From Paenibacillus prosopidis (GTDB lineage: Bacteria > Bacillota > Bacilli > Paenibacillales > Paenibacillaceae): a stretch of 64,000 nucleotides of DNA. The stretch covers positions 105,217 through 169,216 of the forward strand of contig NZ_QPJD01000016.1 in NCBI RefSeq assembly GCF_003337375.1, given 5' to 3'. Shown in pieces: positions 42,874 to 52,251 of this stretch. Below the pieces are notes generated by a model, which saw only the letters and a program-made list of their open reading frames with translations, had not been told where the DNA came from and ran no database searches. The position numbers and the translations under genes were made by a program. The number at the start of each line of letters is the position of its first letter. Positions within the stretch are counted from its first letter, which is position 1.

Positions 42874-43251
42874 TGTTTTTTTAGAAATAGATGCGTGAAA
42901 GGACGTTCCAATTGTAAAAAAGCATATAAGGGGTTAGCGTTCCCTCTCTTACTTGAGCAACGTTTTTTTGCGTGTATATCATTCAGTCTACGCGCTACTT
43001 TCCGCCGCTAAAGCGGCGTTTGAGTGGAAAACATGCCTTCAAAAACTGGAAATCTAGCCTACACGAGACCTATCCCGTCCATTTGACTGTATAAAATCAC
43101 CTCAAACTACGATAACGCCCATTCCTAGCGGTTTGATTGTATGAAATCCAATTAAACGGCGTGCGTGCTTCCACTAACCGCATAGAGACGGGAATTCCTT
43201 CAAAGACTCGTAATTCTACATTTCAGGGACGAAAACAGCCGCTGAAACCGG
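42874..43251. repeat. Intergenic stretch with degenerate direct repeats
   Basis: Units starting CCTTCAAAAACTGG (43041) and CCTTCAAAGACTCG (43198), and TTTGACTGTATAAAATC (43081) and TTTGATTGTATGAAATCC (43132), recur. CGCCGCTAAAGCGGCG near 43000 is a hairpin. No gene seen. Confidence 0.55.
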
Positions 43252-45105
43252 CTACTCCTGCGTTAAACGTGCGGCAATATCCATGACGCCGCGGAATAGC
43301 TTGGTCGCCTGGTTCGCGCTGCCAGGCGGCTTGTTTTCAACGAGCACGGCAACAGCGTAGCGCGGCTTCTTGACCGGGCCGTAGCCCGCAAACCACTGGT
43401 GGTTGCGGGCGATTCCGGCCCGCTTCGTTTCAGCGGTGCCGGATTTCCCGGCCACCGCCCACAGCCCTTGGCGGATCGATCGACCGGTACCATGGTCGAC
43501 GACCGCCTGCATGCCGCGCAGCAGCGCATGAGCAGTGGCCGGCTTGATCCGGCCACTGCCTCTTTGCGCGCGCTGCGCGGGCAGCTTCACCATCCGCTGG
43601 CCTCCGGCATAGCGGATCTCACTGACCAGGCGCGGCTCCATTACGCGCCCCTCATTCAGCAGCGTGACAATCAAATTTGCCGCCTGAAGCGGCGTCATCC
43701 TTACATCACGCTGCCCAATGCCGCTCTGCGCGAGCACCCCGCCATCGACCACAGTCTTCTCTCCACGCTTGCCTCTCGCTCCGTTCTCAGCTGTGTTAAC
43801 AGATGCGAACAGCTGTCCAGCCTCCTCTTCCTCCAGCAGGCGCAGCGGTGCTGCGAATGGGCCGAAGGAACTTTCCCGGTGCCAGCCCGCCTTTCGCCCT
43901 ATGCCTAATGCGTCTGCGGTGCGCTGAAGCTCCGCCGCCTTTAGTCGCTCGGCTATCGTTGCAAACGCAATATTACACGACTGCGCCAGACCCTCCTGCA
44001 GCGTAAGCAAGCCGTGACCGCCCTCCTTCCAGCAGGACAAGCCATATTTCCCGTATTCCCCGTTGCAAAAAAACTTCTCGCGCATATGAACGACTCCCGC
44101 TTCCAATGCCGCAGCCTCCGTGACGAGCTTGAACACCGAGCCTGGAGCTACAGCTTTAATAGCATGATTAGCCCATTCCGTCCCGTCAGCGGAAAGGAAC
44201 TGCCCAGGCTTCAGCTTCGGTCGGGACACCATAGCGATAATATCCGCATTATCCGCATCGAGAACGACGATTGCCCCTTCTTTCAGACCTTGCGCATCCG
44301 CGTACGCTTCTATTTCATTTTGCAGCTTCAAATCCAGCGTCGTTATCGCCTTCAAAGGATAATACCGGTTTCCCGGTTGTGTAATGCGAAGATCAAGCCC
44401 GTGAAGCGGCGCATTACGCCCATCGATAAAATAAGAAACTGACGTCGTACCCACGCCGCGGAGCAGCTTATCCAGAGACTTCTCGAGTCCCGCGCCGCCG
44501 ACCTGCTCCGTTAGCTTCCGCTTTCCGCTCGCAAGCTCAGCCGGATGAACAGCTTGCAGCCATTCTGGATGCTGGCTCGTAAAACCAATGACATGCTTTG
44601 GCTCAAACTGCGGCAGATAGCGGTTACGATAAGGCAGAACCCGAATTCCGTTTAACCTAAGCTTCTCAATTCGCATTGCCTGCTCGTCGGTTAACCGCAT
44701 CGGCTGCTCTTCCCCTTCAGTCTTCCAAAAGACCGGCTCACGCACCTCGTCCCATTTTTTAATGAGGTGATCTGTTGTCACGCCCAGCAGCTCACCAAGC
44801 TCAGCCAATGCTTCTTCCGAGCCGCGAGAATCCTTCCGTACCGGAAAAAGAGCAACTCCTGAATAGGTTTCACCCGTAATGGCCAGTCCATTTCGATCGT
44901 AAAAGTCGCCTCGGCCCGTATCCAGCACCAAATTACGTTGACGCTGCACAACCGCTAGACGCTGCCAGCCTCCGCGGTTAGTTTGGCTTGAATAAACAGC
45001 TGCTGAAGAGCTGCCGGGCATTAGCTGCAGCCAAGCGAGACGTCCTATATAAAGCATCATTACTAAACTAATAAGCAACGCGGCAATCCAAATACGTCTA
45101 AACAT
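43252..45105 (-). CDS. Penicillin-binding protein, class B transpeptidase
   Basis: Protein of 617 residues: N-terminal membrane anchor (about 5-25), a dimerisation region with DTGRGDFYDRNGLAITG, and a transpeptidase domain with SVFK (active Ser323), SCN (Ser376) and KSGT (Lys554). It makes the peptide cross-links of the cell wall. Length and motifs resemble FtsI/SpoVD/PBP2 relatives, but there is no PASTA domain. GGTGA before the ATG is a modest ribosome binding site; a six-codon frame with a stronger one overlaps the start (see findings). Confidence 0.92.
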   Translation of the reverse strand: MFRRIWIAALLISLVMMLYIGRLAWLQLMPGSSSAAVYSSQTNRGGWQRLAVVQRQRNLVLDTGRGDFYDRNGLAITGETYSGVALFPVRKDSRGSEEALAELGELLGVTTDHLIKKWDEVREPVFWKTEGEEQPMRLTDEQAMRIEKLRLNGIRVLPYRNRYLPQFEPKHVIGFTSQHPEWLQAVHPAELASGKRKLTEQVGGAGLEKSLDKLLRGVGTTSVSYFIDGRNAPLHGLDLRITQPGNRYYPLKAITTLDLKLQNEIEAYADAQGLKEGAIVVLDADNADIIAMVSRPKLKPGQFLSADGTEWANHAIKAVAPGSVFKLVTEAAALEAGVVHMREKFFCNGEYGKYGLSCWKEGGHGLLTLQEGLAQSCNIAFATIAERLKAAELQRTADALGIGRKAGWHRESSFGPFAAPLRLLEEEEAGQLFASVNTAENGARGKRGEKTVVDGGVLAQSGIGQRDVRMTPLQAANLIVTLLNEGRVMEPRLVSEIRYAGGQRMVKLPAQRAQRGSGRIKPATAHALLRGMQAVVDHGTGRSIRQGLWAVAGKSGTAETKRAGIARNHQWFAGYGPVKKPRYAVAVLVENKPPGSANQATKLFRGVMDIAARLTQE

Positions 45106-45118
45106 ACGATTTCACCAT
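45098..45118 (-). CDS. Possible six-codon upstream ORF overlapping the PBP start
   Basis: ATG at 45118 has AAAGGAG ten bases before it and reads MVKSYV before TAG. The TAG lies inside the first codons of the penicillin-binding protein gene, whose own ribosome binding site is weaker. Translation of the short frame could feed ribosomes to the main start. Confidence 0.35.
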   Translation of the reverse strand: MVKSYV

Positions 45119-45234
45119 GATGACCGTTCTCCTTTAATACGCTCGCCTGCTCTTTGCACCGTGCTTAACGATTATTTTTATCTTTATTATTTCCTGTACG
45201 GCCTGCTGTTCAAACGTGCCTCTTAATCCGTACA

Positions 45235-45272
45235 GAAAAAGAGCCGTTCAGCACAATGGCTGAACGGCTCTC
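45235..45272 (-). terminator. Terminator of the chemotaxis receptor gene
   Basis: AGAGCCGTTCAG and its exact complement CTGAACGGCTCT flank an 8-base loop. TTTTTC follows on the minus strand. Confidence 0.9.
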
Positions 45273-45292
45273 TATATATTATTATTTCACCA

Positions 45293-47509
45293 CTAATCAA
45301 TCTTGAACTGCGACAATGAATTTTTCAACTCGCGCGATACGGTATCCAGCTTCTCGGATAACCGCACCATGCCATCGCTTATGCTAAGCTGCTCGGAGCT
45401 GAGCGACGCTACTTCCTCCGACGTTGCGGACGATTCCTCTGCAACAGCACTGACATTCGTCATCGCTTCTGCCAGTACAGCTTGCGATTGATCAAGCTGA
45501 CCGATAGAGTCCGTTACGAGATCAAGCGTCTCAGCAAATTGTCCCATTTGACCTTGAACCGTCAAGAAAATTTGATTCGCTTCTTTAACCAAACCGATCT
45601 GCTCTTGGAATAATGGGTAGGCATCCGATAAGACGCGTACGGTTTCATCAATCTCACGTCTTATTTTTTCTGTAATTTGTCCAACTACATCAATAGATTG
45701 ACGAGATTGATCGGCTAGCTTACGAATTTCATCCGCTACAACCATAAAGCCTTTGCCCGCAGCGCCAGCTCGTGCAGCTTCGATTGTCGCGTTCAAGGAG
45801 AGAATGTTCGTTTGCTTCGTCAAGTTGTTAAGCACATCCAAAATCTTAACGATCGAGCCCGTGCTTTCCTTCAGAGCATCCACTTTTTCTACCATGGAAC
45901 GCGTCATTTCTTCGGTCATGCCCGTCTTCTGAATTAAAACACCCATATACGTTGTTCCCTGCTCACTTGCCTTCTCGACCTCTGTTGCGGACCGTACCAT
46001 TTGTTGATTGGCTTCAATCACTTTTTTCATCATCACATCAATATTTCCTGTTAAATCGGCGCCTCTCTCTGCTTCAACCGCAAGGCTGGTTGCCCCGCCT
46101 GCAATCTCTTCGGTAGCAACCGCGATCTCTTTAGCAGAGAGGGCTGTTTTCTTCGATGCCTCACTCAAATCCGTTGCTGTAGCAAGTACATCCTCGGCGG
46201 AACGGGTCGTTTGTACGGCCAACGCCGAAATTTGCGTCATCATTTGGTTGAAGCTAACGCCCAGCTCACCGATTTCATCCTGACGCTTCTTCATCACGGA
46301 ACGTACGGTCAAATTGCCGCTTGCGCCCTCATTCATCAAATTCCGCAGTTTAACGAGCGGTTTAGCTATCGTCTGTATAACGAGTATGCCGATCGAAACC
46401 GCAAGTAACGCTGCTATGAACACCATAATCCATGTCATATTTTGAATAGCCTTTGCATCTTTAACGAGCTCTTTCACCGGTACTTTGCCAACCATCTTCC
46501 AATTCATCGTTGCAAAGGTTTTGTAAGCCACAAGTACCTCTTTTCCGTTAGCATTCGTTACCTTAACGGAACCCTGTAGCGCTTTATCTCCATCCGCAGG
46601 CAAAGCAAGGTTAGCCGGTTTACCGATCTTTGCAGGATCAGCGGAGGCAATATAATTCCCGCTCGGATCAATAATCGATATTTCGCTGTCCTCTCCAAGC
46701 ACAACATCGCTGTATCTCTCCGAAAGCGTTTTTAGTTGAATTTCCATCAATAGCACATAGGAAGATTCATTAGATGTGCTGTCCTTGATAACACGGCTTA
46801 AACCAATCGTTGAAATGTCAGCTGAACCGGCCAACCCTTCCGGTTGCGGCGGAATCCAGTTCGTTTTGCCTGCCAGCTCGACCGTTTGCTTAAACCAATC
46901 AGTTTTCATTAATTTTTCCGCGCTGCTCGCTGAAGCTGCACCTGAAGTAACCACAGCCAGCTTCGGATTGATGGGCAGCAATATCATTCCGCTTATCGTA
47001 TTATTTCCCATCACGTAATTTTGCATTTTATCGCTTAATTTGCGCGATGCTTCAAATTTAGCGTAATCGTCGTTGCTGTCTAACATGGTACGAACGATAC
47101 CGTGAAAATCTTTATCGATTAATATTTGCAGCGATAAATCCTCATAGGTCTTATAAATAACGTCCATGTTATTAGCTACTTGATTAACCGTTTGAAAGCT
47201 TGCATTTGAAACCTTATTTTCAATAATGGATTTTGCTTTCGAATAAGACATGAGTCCTACCGTTAACACGCATGCAATGATACTGCAAAAAATGATTGTA
47301 AACAGCTTCATGCCGACCGATTTTACGGGGTTTGACAGCTTCGTTTCCTTCATGGATTCCGTCGCCGTTCTCGCTGCTTTGGACAGTACCTTTAGTCCTG
47401 TTTGCGCTTTCAAAGACAGTTCTGATTTACCGCTGTTTGCCCCATCCTGCTGGCTTTGCTTCTTTTGCTTTTTCGATTTTAGTACTTGCTGATCCTCTGG
47501 ATTTTTCAT
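45293..47509 (-). CDS. Methyl-accepting chemotaxis protein
   Basis: About 738 residues. A long basic cytoplasmic N-terminus (about 65 residues, unusual for the family) precedes the first helix (about 66-88), an extracellular dCache-like domain (about 90-350), a second helix (about 355-375), HAMP and a signalling domain whose tip reads TNILSLNATIEAARAGAAGKGFMVVADEIRKLADQS. ATG at 47509 is preceded by AAAGGCGGTG, a near-perfect ribosome binding site; the GTG at 47521 lies inside that site. Ligand unknown; the gene is monocistronic. Confidence 0.92.
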   Translation of the reverse strand: MKNPEDQQVLKSKKQKKQSQQDGANSGKSELSLKAQTGLKVLSKAARTATESMKETKLSNPVKSVGMKLFTIIFCSIIACVLTVGLMSYSKAKSIIENKVSNASFQTVNQVANNMDVIYKTYEDLSLQILIDKDFHGIVRTMLDSNDDYAKFEASRKLSDKMQNYVMGNNTISGMILLPINPKLAVVTSGAASASSAEKLMKTDWFKQTVELAGKTNWIPPQPEGLAGSADISTIGLSRVIKDSTSNESSYVLLMEIQLKTLSERYSDVVLGEDSEISIIDPSGNYIASADPAKIGKPANLALPADGDKALQGSVKVTNANGKEVLVAYKTFATMNWKMVGKVPVKELVKDAKAIQNMTWIMVFIAALLAVSIGILVIQTIAKPLVKLRNLMNEGASGNLTVRSVMKKRQDEIGELGVSFNQMMTQISALAVQTTRSAEDVLATATDLSEASKKTALSAKEIAVATEEIAGGATSLAVEAERGADLTGNIDVMMKKVIEANQQMVRSATEVEKASEQGTTYMGVLIQKTGMTEEMTRSMVEKVDALKESTGSIVKILDVLNNLTKQTNILSLNATIEAARAGAAGKGFMVVADEIRKLADQSRQSIDVVGQITEKIRREIDETVRVLSDAYPLFQEQIGLVKEANQIFLTVQGQMGQFAETLDLVTDSIGQLDQSQAVLAEAMTNVSAVAEESSATSEEVASLSSEQLSISDGMVRLSEKLDTVSRELKNSLSQFKID

Positions 47510-47640
47510 AAGGAAAGACACCGCCTTTAAAATTGTGAGTCTAAAGTAGTTCGAAAGCTTCTAGCGAATCTTACCGAAATATGTATGTACCGTCTATTAT
47601 TTAATATCGGCACGTATATGTAAATTTTTAATAGAATCCA

Positions 47641-47680
47641 AAAAAAAGAGCCTTATTTTTTTGGAAAAATAAGACTCAAG
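47641..47680 (-). terminator. Terminator of the U32 operon
   Basis: GAGTCTTATTTTT pairs with AAAAATAAGGCTC around CCAA on the minus strand and runs into TTTTTTT. Confidence 0.85.
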
Positions 47681-47696
47681 CATGATTAAATTGGAA

Positions 47697-48959
47697 TCAC
47701 TTTTTTCCTACCTTTTTGCGCATCATATCCATCGGTTTTACCGGTTTTAAAGTGCGAATCCGGATATGCTGAAGCGGATGCCGGGCTGAATCGAGCTTTT
47801 GGCCTTCCGCATCCGTAATTTCCGTTACGGTTTGCTTGAAGAATGTGCCTTTCGGTCCAACAAACTCGACCTCCTGACCCAGCTTAAAGTGGTTGCGCTG
47901 TTGTACAGTAGCAAATCCCGTTTTATCATCATAGGCAAGGACGACTCCGGCAAAATCGTATGGCGCCGCTTTTTCTTCCGGCTCGTAGATATGATCCTCT
48001 GCTCCCGGCGTATCTAGGAAAAAGCCGGTATTAAGCGGCCGATTAGCTGCCTTATTAATTTCCTCTACCCACTCGCGCTTCAGCTCAAAATGCTCCGGAT
48101 CGGCAAAATACGCGTCAATCGCCTGGCGATAGACATTGACGACAGTAGCAACGTAGTGAATGCTCTTCATTCTGCCTTCAATTTTGAAGCTGTCTACTCC
48201 GACTTCGATCAGCTCGGGCAAATATTCAATCATGCACAAATCCTTGGAGCCCATTGTAAACTTATCTTCATCCTCAGGGTACAGCGGCATATCATCAACA
48301 AACAGATCATACTTCCACCGGCATGACTGCGAGCAGCCGCCGCGATTAGAATCTCTATCTGTAAAATGGTTCGACAGCACGCAGCGGCCCGAGAATGAGG
48401 AGCACATTGCACCGTGAATGAATGCTTCGATTTCAATATCAACATGCTGTTTTATTTCAGCAATGTCTTTAAAGCTCGTTTCACGGGCAAGCACAACGCG
48501 CGGCAAGCCCTCTTCCTTCCAAAATTGAACCGCCTGCCAATTGAGCGTCGATTGCTGCGTGCTCAAATGCACCTCCAGCTTAGGAGCCACACGCTGCGCC
48601 GTCTCGATAATAGCCGGGTCAGCCGCAATAATAGCAGCGATGCCCGCTTCTTCCAGTCCGCGCAAATAATCCTCAAGGCCGTCCACATCCTCGTTATGTG
48701 CATAAATGTTTGTAGCAACAAACACCTTAGCACCGTAACGGTTGGCGAATTCAACACCTTCCTTCATTTCCTCGAAGCTAAAGTTATCCGCATTGGAACG
48801 CAAGCCGTATTTCTGGCCTCCGATATAGACCGCGTCGGCACCGTAATGTATCGCAAATTTCAGCTTTTCCAGATTGCCTGCAGGAGCAAGCAGCTCCGGT
48901 TTGTCAAGCCGGTGCCGTTTTCCTTGGTATCGCGGGGTTGTCTTCACTGTCGTCGTCAT
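47697..48959 (-). CDS. yrrO: U32-family protein, TrhP2/YrrO-like
   Basis: Protein of 420 residues with ELLAPAGNLEKLKFAIHYGADAVYIGG at the start, the diagnostic MCSSFSGRC and GGCSQSCRWKY cysteines in the middle, and a C-terminal beta domain. U32 proteins were first called peptidases, but TrhP of E. coli and YrrN/YrrO of B. subtilis are needed for 5-hydroxyuridine at tRNA position 34, and the cysteines probably hold an iron-sulfur cluster. It follows its paralog by 22 bases. Confidence 0.9.
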   Translation of the reverse strand: MTTTVKTTPRYQGKRHRLDKPELLAPAGNLEKLKFAIHYGADAVYIGGQKYGLRSNADNFSFEEMKEGVEFANRYGAKVFVATNIYAHNEDVDGLEDYLRGLEEAGIAAIIAADPAIIETAQRVAPKLEVHLSTQQSTLNWQAVQFWKEEGLPRVVLARETSFKDIAEIKQHVDIEIEAFIHGAMCSSFSGRCVLSNHFTDRDSNRGGCSQSCRWKYDLFVDDMPLYPEDEDKFTMGSKDLCMIEYLPELIEVGVDSFKIEGRMKSIHYVATVVNVYRQAIDAYFADPEHFELKREWVEEINKAANRPLNTGFFLDTPGAEDHIYEPEEKAAPYDFAGVVLAYDDKTGFATVQQRNHFKLGQEVEFVGPKGTFFKQTVTEITDAEGQKLDSARHPLQHIRIRTLKPVKPMDMMRKKVGKK

Positions 48960-48981
48960 TTAAAGTCACACCTCCTGCTTA

Positions 48982-49914
48982 TCAGTACACTTGCTCTTTA
49001 AAAAAGAAACCAAAGCTTAGCTCACGATTCGGATCCTGCACCGCTTGAATCGATTCGAGCCATTCCTCGTTAAACGCATAGCCTTCGGGATTTTCCAGGT
49101 ATGCGTCAATCGCCTGACGATATGCTCGAACGACAATTTCGTTATAAGCAATGGACTTCATAATGCCTTCAACCTTCAGGCTGTTTACTTTGGCGTCCAT
49201 TAATTCATGCAGGTTCTCAACCATGCAAATATCATCCGAGCTCATAATATGTGTACCGTTGGCATCCTCATAGACTGGATACCGCTCATCCTGCCGTTCC
49301 GCTTCCATAACATAAAGCCCTCGGTCCTTATCTTTTTCAGGCAAACGTTCCGCTTCCGACTGATGCTCCATATAACTGTCCACTAACGACCGCTTGGAAT
49401 GATAAATATTCGTCATGCCGTGCACCTGTACCTGAACCTCAAGCTCAGTGTTCGCCATAATTTCAACAACCTGCTCCATATTCAGCTCACGAGCAAGTAC
49501 GAATCGAGTCGCACCCCGACGACCCCAATAGGCAGCAGTTACATAATTTGTTGATGTCATCTCTGCATTCCAGTGTAATGGCATTCCTGGTGCATGCAAC
49601 CGCGCAGCCATAAGAACAGCAGGGTCGCCGAATACAACCGCATCTACACCAGCTGCAGCAAGCGAAGCTACATAGGAAGGCAGCGTTTCAACGGTTTCGT
49701 TGTCCATTAAGTTGTTTAGAGCCGCATAAACCCGAACGCCATGAGGCTTTGAAAGCTTGACGGCCTCCTTAATCATCTCTATGCTAAATTCCCCTGCTAA
49801 CCGCATGCCATAACGTGCTTCGCCGATAACAAAAGCATCTGCCCCCGCTGCAATGAGCCGCTCCAGCTCTTCCATTGAAGCGGCGGTAGCTAACAATTCC
49901 GGCTTGTACGCCAT
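48982..49914 (-). CDS. yrrN: U32-family protein, TrhP1/YrrN-like
   Basis: Protein of 310 residues, paralogous to the next gene but without the four-cysteine set and the C-terminal domain. PELLATAASMEELERLIAAGADAFVIGEARYGMRL and MTNIYHSKRSLVDSYM are seen. As in B. subtilis the pair follows mltG. It probably forms one tRNA-hydroxylation machine with the larger protein. AGGAGG lies before the ATG, within a 23-base sequence also found in front of alaS. Confidence 0.88.
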   Translation of the reverse strand: MAYKPELLATAASMEELERLIAAGADAFVIGEARYGMRLAGEFSIEMIKEAVKLSKPHGVRVYAALNNLMDNETVETLPSYVASLAAAGVDAVVFGDPAVLMAARLHAPGMPLHWNAEMTSTNYVTAAYWGRRGATRFVLARELNMEQVVEIMANTELEVQVQVHGMTNIYHSKRSLVDSYMEHQSEAERLPEKDKDRGLYVMEAERQDERYPVYEDANGTHIMSSDDICMVENLHELMDAKVNSLKVEGIMKSIAYNEIVVRAYRQAIDAYLENPEGYAFNEEWLESIQAVQDPNRELSFGFFFKEQVY

Positions 49915-49922
49915 AGGTTTAT

Positions 49923-49965
49923 CCTCCTAAAAAGTTTTACGAAGTAAAACTTACTTCGTAAGCAT
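49923..49965 (-). terminator. Hairpin between mltG and yrrN
   Basis: TTACGAAGTAA and TTACTTCGTAA form an inverted repeat around GTT on the minus strand, followed by AACTTTTTAGG. It may attenuate transcription into the U32 genes. The right arm and ribosome binding site are shared with the alaS leader. Confidence 0.6.
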
Positions 49966-49969
49966 AAGC

Positions 49970-51085
49970 TTACCCTGCTGTCTGGTTGCTCTTTTCGATG
50001 TTTCTTAAATGTTCTTTATAAGTTTTCGCGAATAAATGCGACTGTGTTCCATCTTTTTTAGTTACATAAAAGAAATAATCGGTTTCCTCCGGATATAAAG
50101 CTGCTTTTATCGAAGCAAGACTAGGGCTTGCAATCGGTCCCGGCGGCAAGCCGTTTACTTTATAGGTATTGTAGGGACTATCGATAAGCAAATCCTTCTC
50201 ATATAGTCTTTCCTTTGGCTTATCGAGTGAATATTGAACGGTAGCGTCAATTTGCAGCATCATGTTATCGGCAATGCGATTATAAATGACACCTGCTACG
50301 AGCGCCCTTTCCTCATCAACGACAACCTCTCGTTCAACAAGCGAAGCTATAGTAAGCAGGTCATGAACCGTCATTTTCTTTTGCTCTAACACATCCTGCC
50401 AATCCTCCGGGAGCTCAGCCAGCTTACGGTCCAGTTCAGAGACCATTCGTTTAATAATATCCTCTTCCGTGCTTTTCTTTTCCATTTCATACGTTTCCGG
50501 GAAAAGATAACCTTCCAGCCTTTGATGTAAATCGTCGTTCTCAGGTATCGAGCGAACAGCTTCGGCATCGCCCCAAGCTGCTTGTGATGCAATCAATTCA
50601 ACAAACTTTGCTTTGTCAATCAGCTTCTCAGCCGCTAGCTTATCGGCAATTTGCAGTACGGTAAAGCCTTCTGGTATCGTAAAGCGAATCGTTTCAGCTG
50701 CCACCGTTTCTCCAGCGTTCAGCTTAGCGATGATCGCATCGTTATCCATTCCGGGATTAAGCTCATACAAGCCCGCTTGGAAGCGCGCACCTTGACCATT
50801 CAATTTCAAATAATATTTAAAAATAAATGAGTTCTTAATTATCCCTTGCTTCTCCAAAATATCGGCTACCTCGTTTGCGGACGTACCTTTCGGAATTTCA
50901 ATCTTTTGTGCATCGCCTGCCGCGGTTGGCTGCAAGCTGCTCCACACATATAGAGCTATGCTCCCTGCCCCTATAATCATGATGCCGAGCAAACTCAGTA
51001 TAACCCACATCGTTATGCGGCTTCGCTTCGGTCCAGAGGTCGATTGATGGTCCCGATGCTCCAGCTGCTGTAATGATTTGTCCAA
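49970..51085 (-). CDS. mltG: Endolytic murein transglycosylase MltG (YceG-like)
   Basis: Protein of 371 residues: cytoplasmic N-terminus, membrane helix (about 26-48), a LysM-like small domain with EIPKGTSANEVADILEKQGIIKN, and the YceG domain with the catalytic Glu in LTIASLVEREVVVDEERALVAGVIYNR and YNTYKVNGLPPGPIASPSLASIKAAL. It cuts nascent glycan strands and so sets their length. Gene order agrees with B. subtilis yrrL, except that the methyltransferase gene yrrM is missing between it and yrrN. Confidence 0.94.
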   Translation of the reverse strand: MDKSLQQLEHRDHQSTSGPKRSRITMWVILSLLGIMIIGAGSIALYVWSSLQPTAAGDAQKIEIPKGTSANEVADILEKQGIIKNSFIFKYYLKLNGQGARFQAGLYELNPGMDNDAIIAKLNAGETVAAETIRFTIPEGFTVLQIADKLAAEKLIDKAKFVELIASQAAWGDAEAVRSIPENDDLHQRLEGYLFPETYEMEKKSTEEDIIKRMVSELDRKLAELPEDWQDVLEQKKMTVHDLLTIASLVEREVVVDEERALVAGVIYNRIADNMMLQIDATVQYSLDKPKERLYEKDLLIDSPYNTYKVNGLPPGPIASPSLASIKAALYPEETDYFFYVTKKDGTQSHLFAKTYKEHLRNIEKSNQTAG

Positions 51086-51193
51086 CCTTAAACCCCCTTA
51101 TTTACATTTCTGAAGCTGCAACTTTCTTATATTCGAACAAAAGAGCGGTTTAGAAACCGCTCTTTTGTCTATTGCGTATGCTTTTGTAGCCTC

Positions 51194-51505
51194 TTACGGC
51201 CTTTCATCATCCGCAAATAACAAATCGTCGTATGCTTCAGACGCCGCTTCCCATTCTTCATCATCTTCAATCGTTTCCAGCTGCGGCTCGCCGTCGGCTT
51301 GAATAACGCGGAACAGCTCTACTTCATCCTCGCTTCGCATCGCTTCCGATTGAAGAGCAGCATACACGCGGTCGCCAAGCTGAAACTCGGCTTTTATGAA
51401 GTAAACTTCAACACCGCCGTCATCTGCAACCAGCTCAATGTCGTTGCCGAACGCATTTTTTAAGCTGTTCAGCGTCTTAGGCGATGCATGCTCAGTGCCC
51501 GACAT
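51194..51505 (-). CDS. DUF1292-family protein, second tandem copy
   Basis: About 103 residues, strongly acidic. The segment ELFRVIQADGEPQLETIEDDEEWEAASEAYDDLL matches the C-terminus of the preceding gene product in pattern (IEDxEEW followed by a helix), so it is a diverged paralog. ATG at 51505 shares one base with the upstream stop and has GGAGGAGC before it. Function unknown. Confidence 0.8.
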   Translation of the reverse strand: MSGTEHASPKTLNSLKNAFGNDIELVADDGGVEVYFIKAEFQLGDRVYAALQSEAMRSEDEVELFRVIQADGEPQLETIEDDEEWEAASEAYDDLLFADDERP

Positions 51506-51801
51506 TAGTTTTGCTCCTCCAGCTCGCCGAGAAGCGTATTGAATGTCTCCTCGACCATGTTCCATTCTTCTTCATCTTCAATCGTGTACAGCTTCAAATC
51601 ATCGCCTTCTTCTTCATAACGGAAAGCATATACTTCATCTTCCTCGTCATTTTCGCTGGCGAGCGGAACAACCATCATATATTTCTGATCAGAACCGTCA
51701 ACTTCAAACTTCATGATGACCTCGAATTCCTCTTCGTTGCCTTCTTCATCCGGAATATAAATAATTTCCGGCTCTTCAAACTCCAGATCTTCATTAGTCA
51801 T
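51505..51801 (-). CDS. yrzB: DUF1292-family protein (YrzB-like)
   Basis: About 98 residues with EPEIIYIPDEEGNEEEFEVIMKFEV and LYTIEDEEEWNMVEETFNTLL, typical of YrzB. The gene lies directly after ruvX as in many Firmicutes, overlapping region of nine bases apart. ATG at 51801 is preceded by AAAGGTG; the GTG and ATG a few codons earlier fall in that site. Role unknown, but genomic linkage to ruvX and ireB is strongly conserved. Confidence 0.88.
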   Translation of the reverse strand: MTNEDLEFEEPEIIYIPDEEGNEEEFEVIMKFEVDGSDQKYMMVVPLASENDEEDEVYAFRYEEEGDDLKLYTIEDEEEWNMVEETFNTLLGELEEQN

Positions 51802-51809
51802 CTTTACCA

Positions 51810-52226
51810 TCACCTTTTCGCTATAGAATCGAGATAATTTTGCAAAATGAGTGTTGCCGCCATTTTGTCTACGACTAGCTTTCGCTTCTTTCGGCTGACG
51901 TCCGCTTCAATAAGAGTGCGTTCGGCAGCTACCGTCGTCAGCCTTTCATCCCAAAGGTGAACAGGTATGTTTAGTTTCTGCTTAATTTGTTCTGCAAATT
52001 CAATACAAATTTCGCCACGCGGACCAATCGTTCCATTCATGTTTTTCGGCAGACCGACGACAATTTCACTGACCTCATGCTCTTTGGCCAGCTCGGCAAT
52101 ACGATCAAATTCACTGCCGTCACGTCTGCGTTCAATGACTCCGGTTCCTTGCGCGGTCCAGCGAAACGCATCGCTGACGGCGACTCCAATATTACGGTCG
52201 CCGTAATCCAATCCCATTAATCTCAT
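51810..52226 (-). CDS. ruvX: Holliday junction resolvase-like RuvX/YqgF
   Basis: Protein of 138 residues with an RNase H-like fold: GLDYGDRNIGVAVSD (first catalytic Asp), IVVGLPKNMNGTIG, LWDERLTT and VDKMAATLIL. YqgF proteins process pre-16S rRNA and can resolve DNA junctions. It is between ireB and yrzB as in B. subtilis. Confidence 0.94.
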   Translation of the reverse strand: MRLMGLDYGDRNIGVAVSDAFRWTAQGTGVIERRRDGSEFDRIAELAKEHEVSEIVVGLPKNMNGTIGPRGEICIEFAEQIKQKLNIPVHLWDERLTTVAAERTLIEADVSRKKRKLVVDKMAATLILQNYLDSIAKR

Positions 52227-52251
52227 CTCTTGTCCGGCTCCTGCCCGTTTG

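Noticed and set aside
43399..43908. Plus-strand frame of 169 codons opposite the penicillin-binding protein gene
   Set aside because: Arises from the GC-rich third positions of the transpeptidase gene.
47697..49914. U32 proteins as secreted collagenases
   Set aside because: No signal peptides, and the gene order matches the tRNA-hydroxylation genes yrrN-yrrO.
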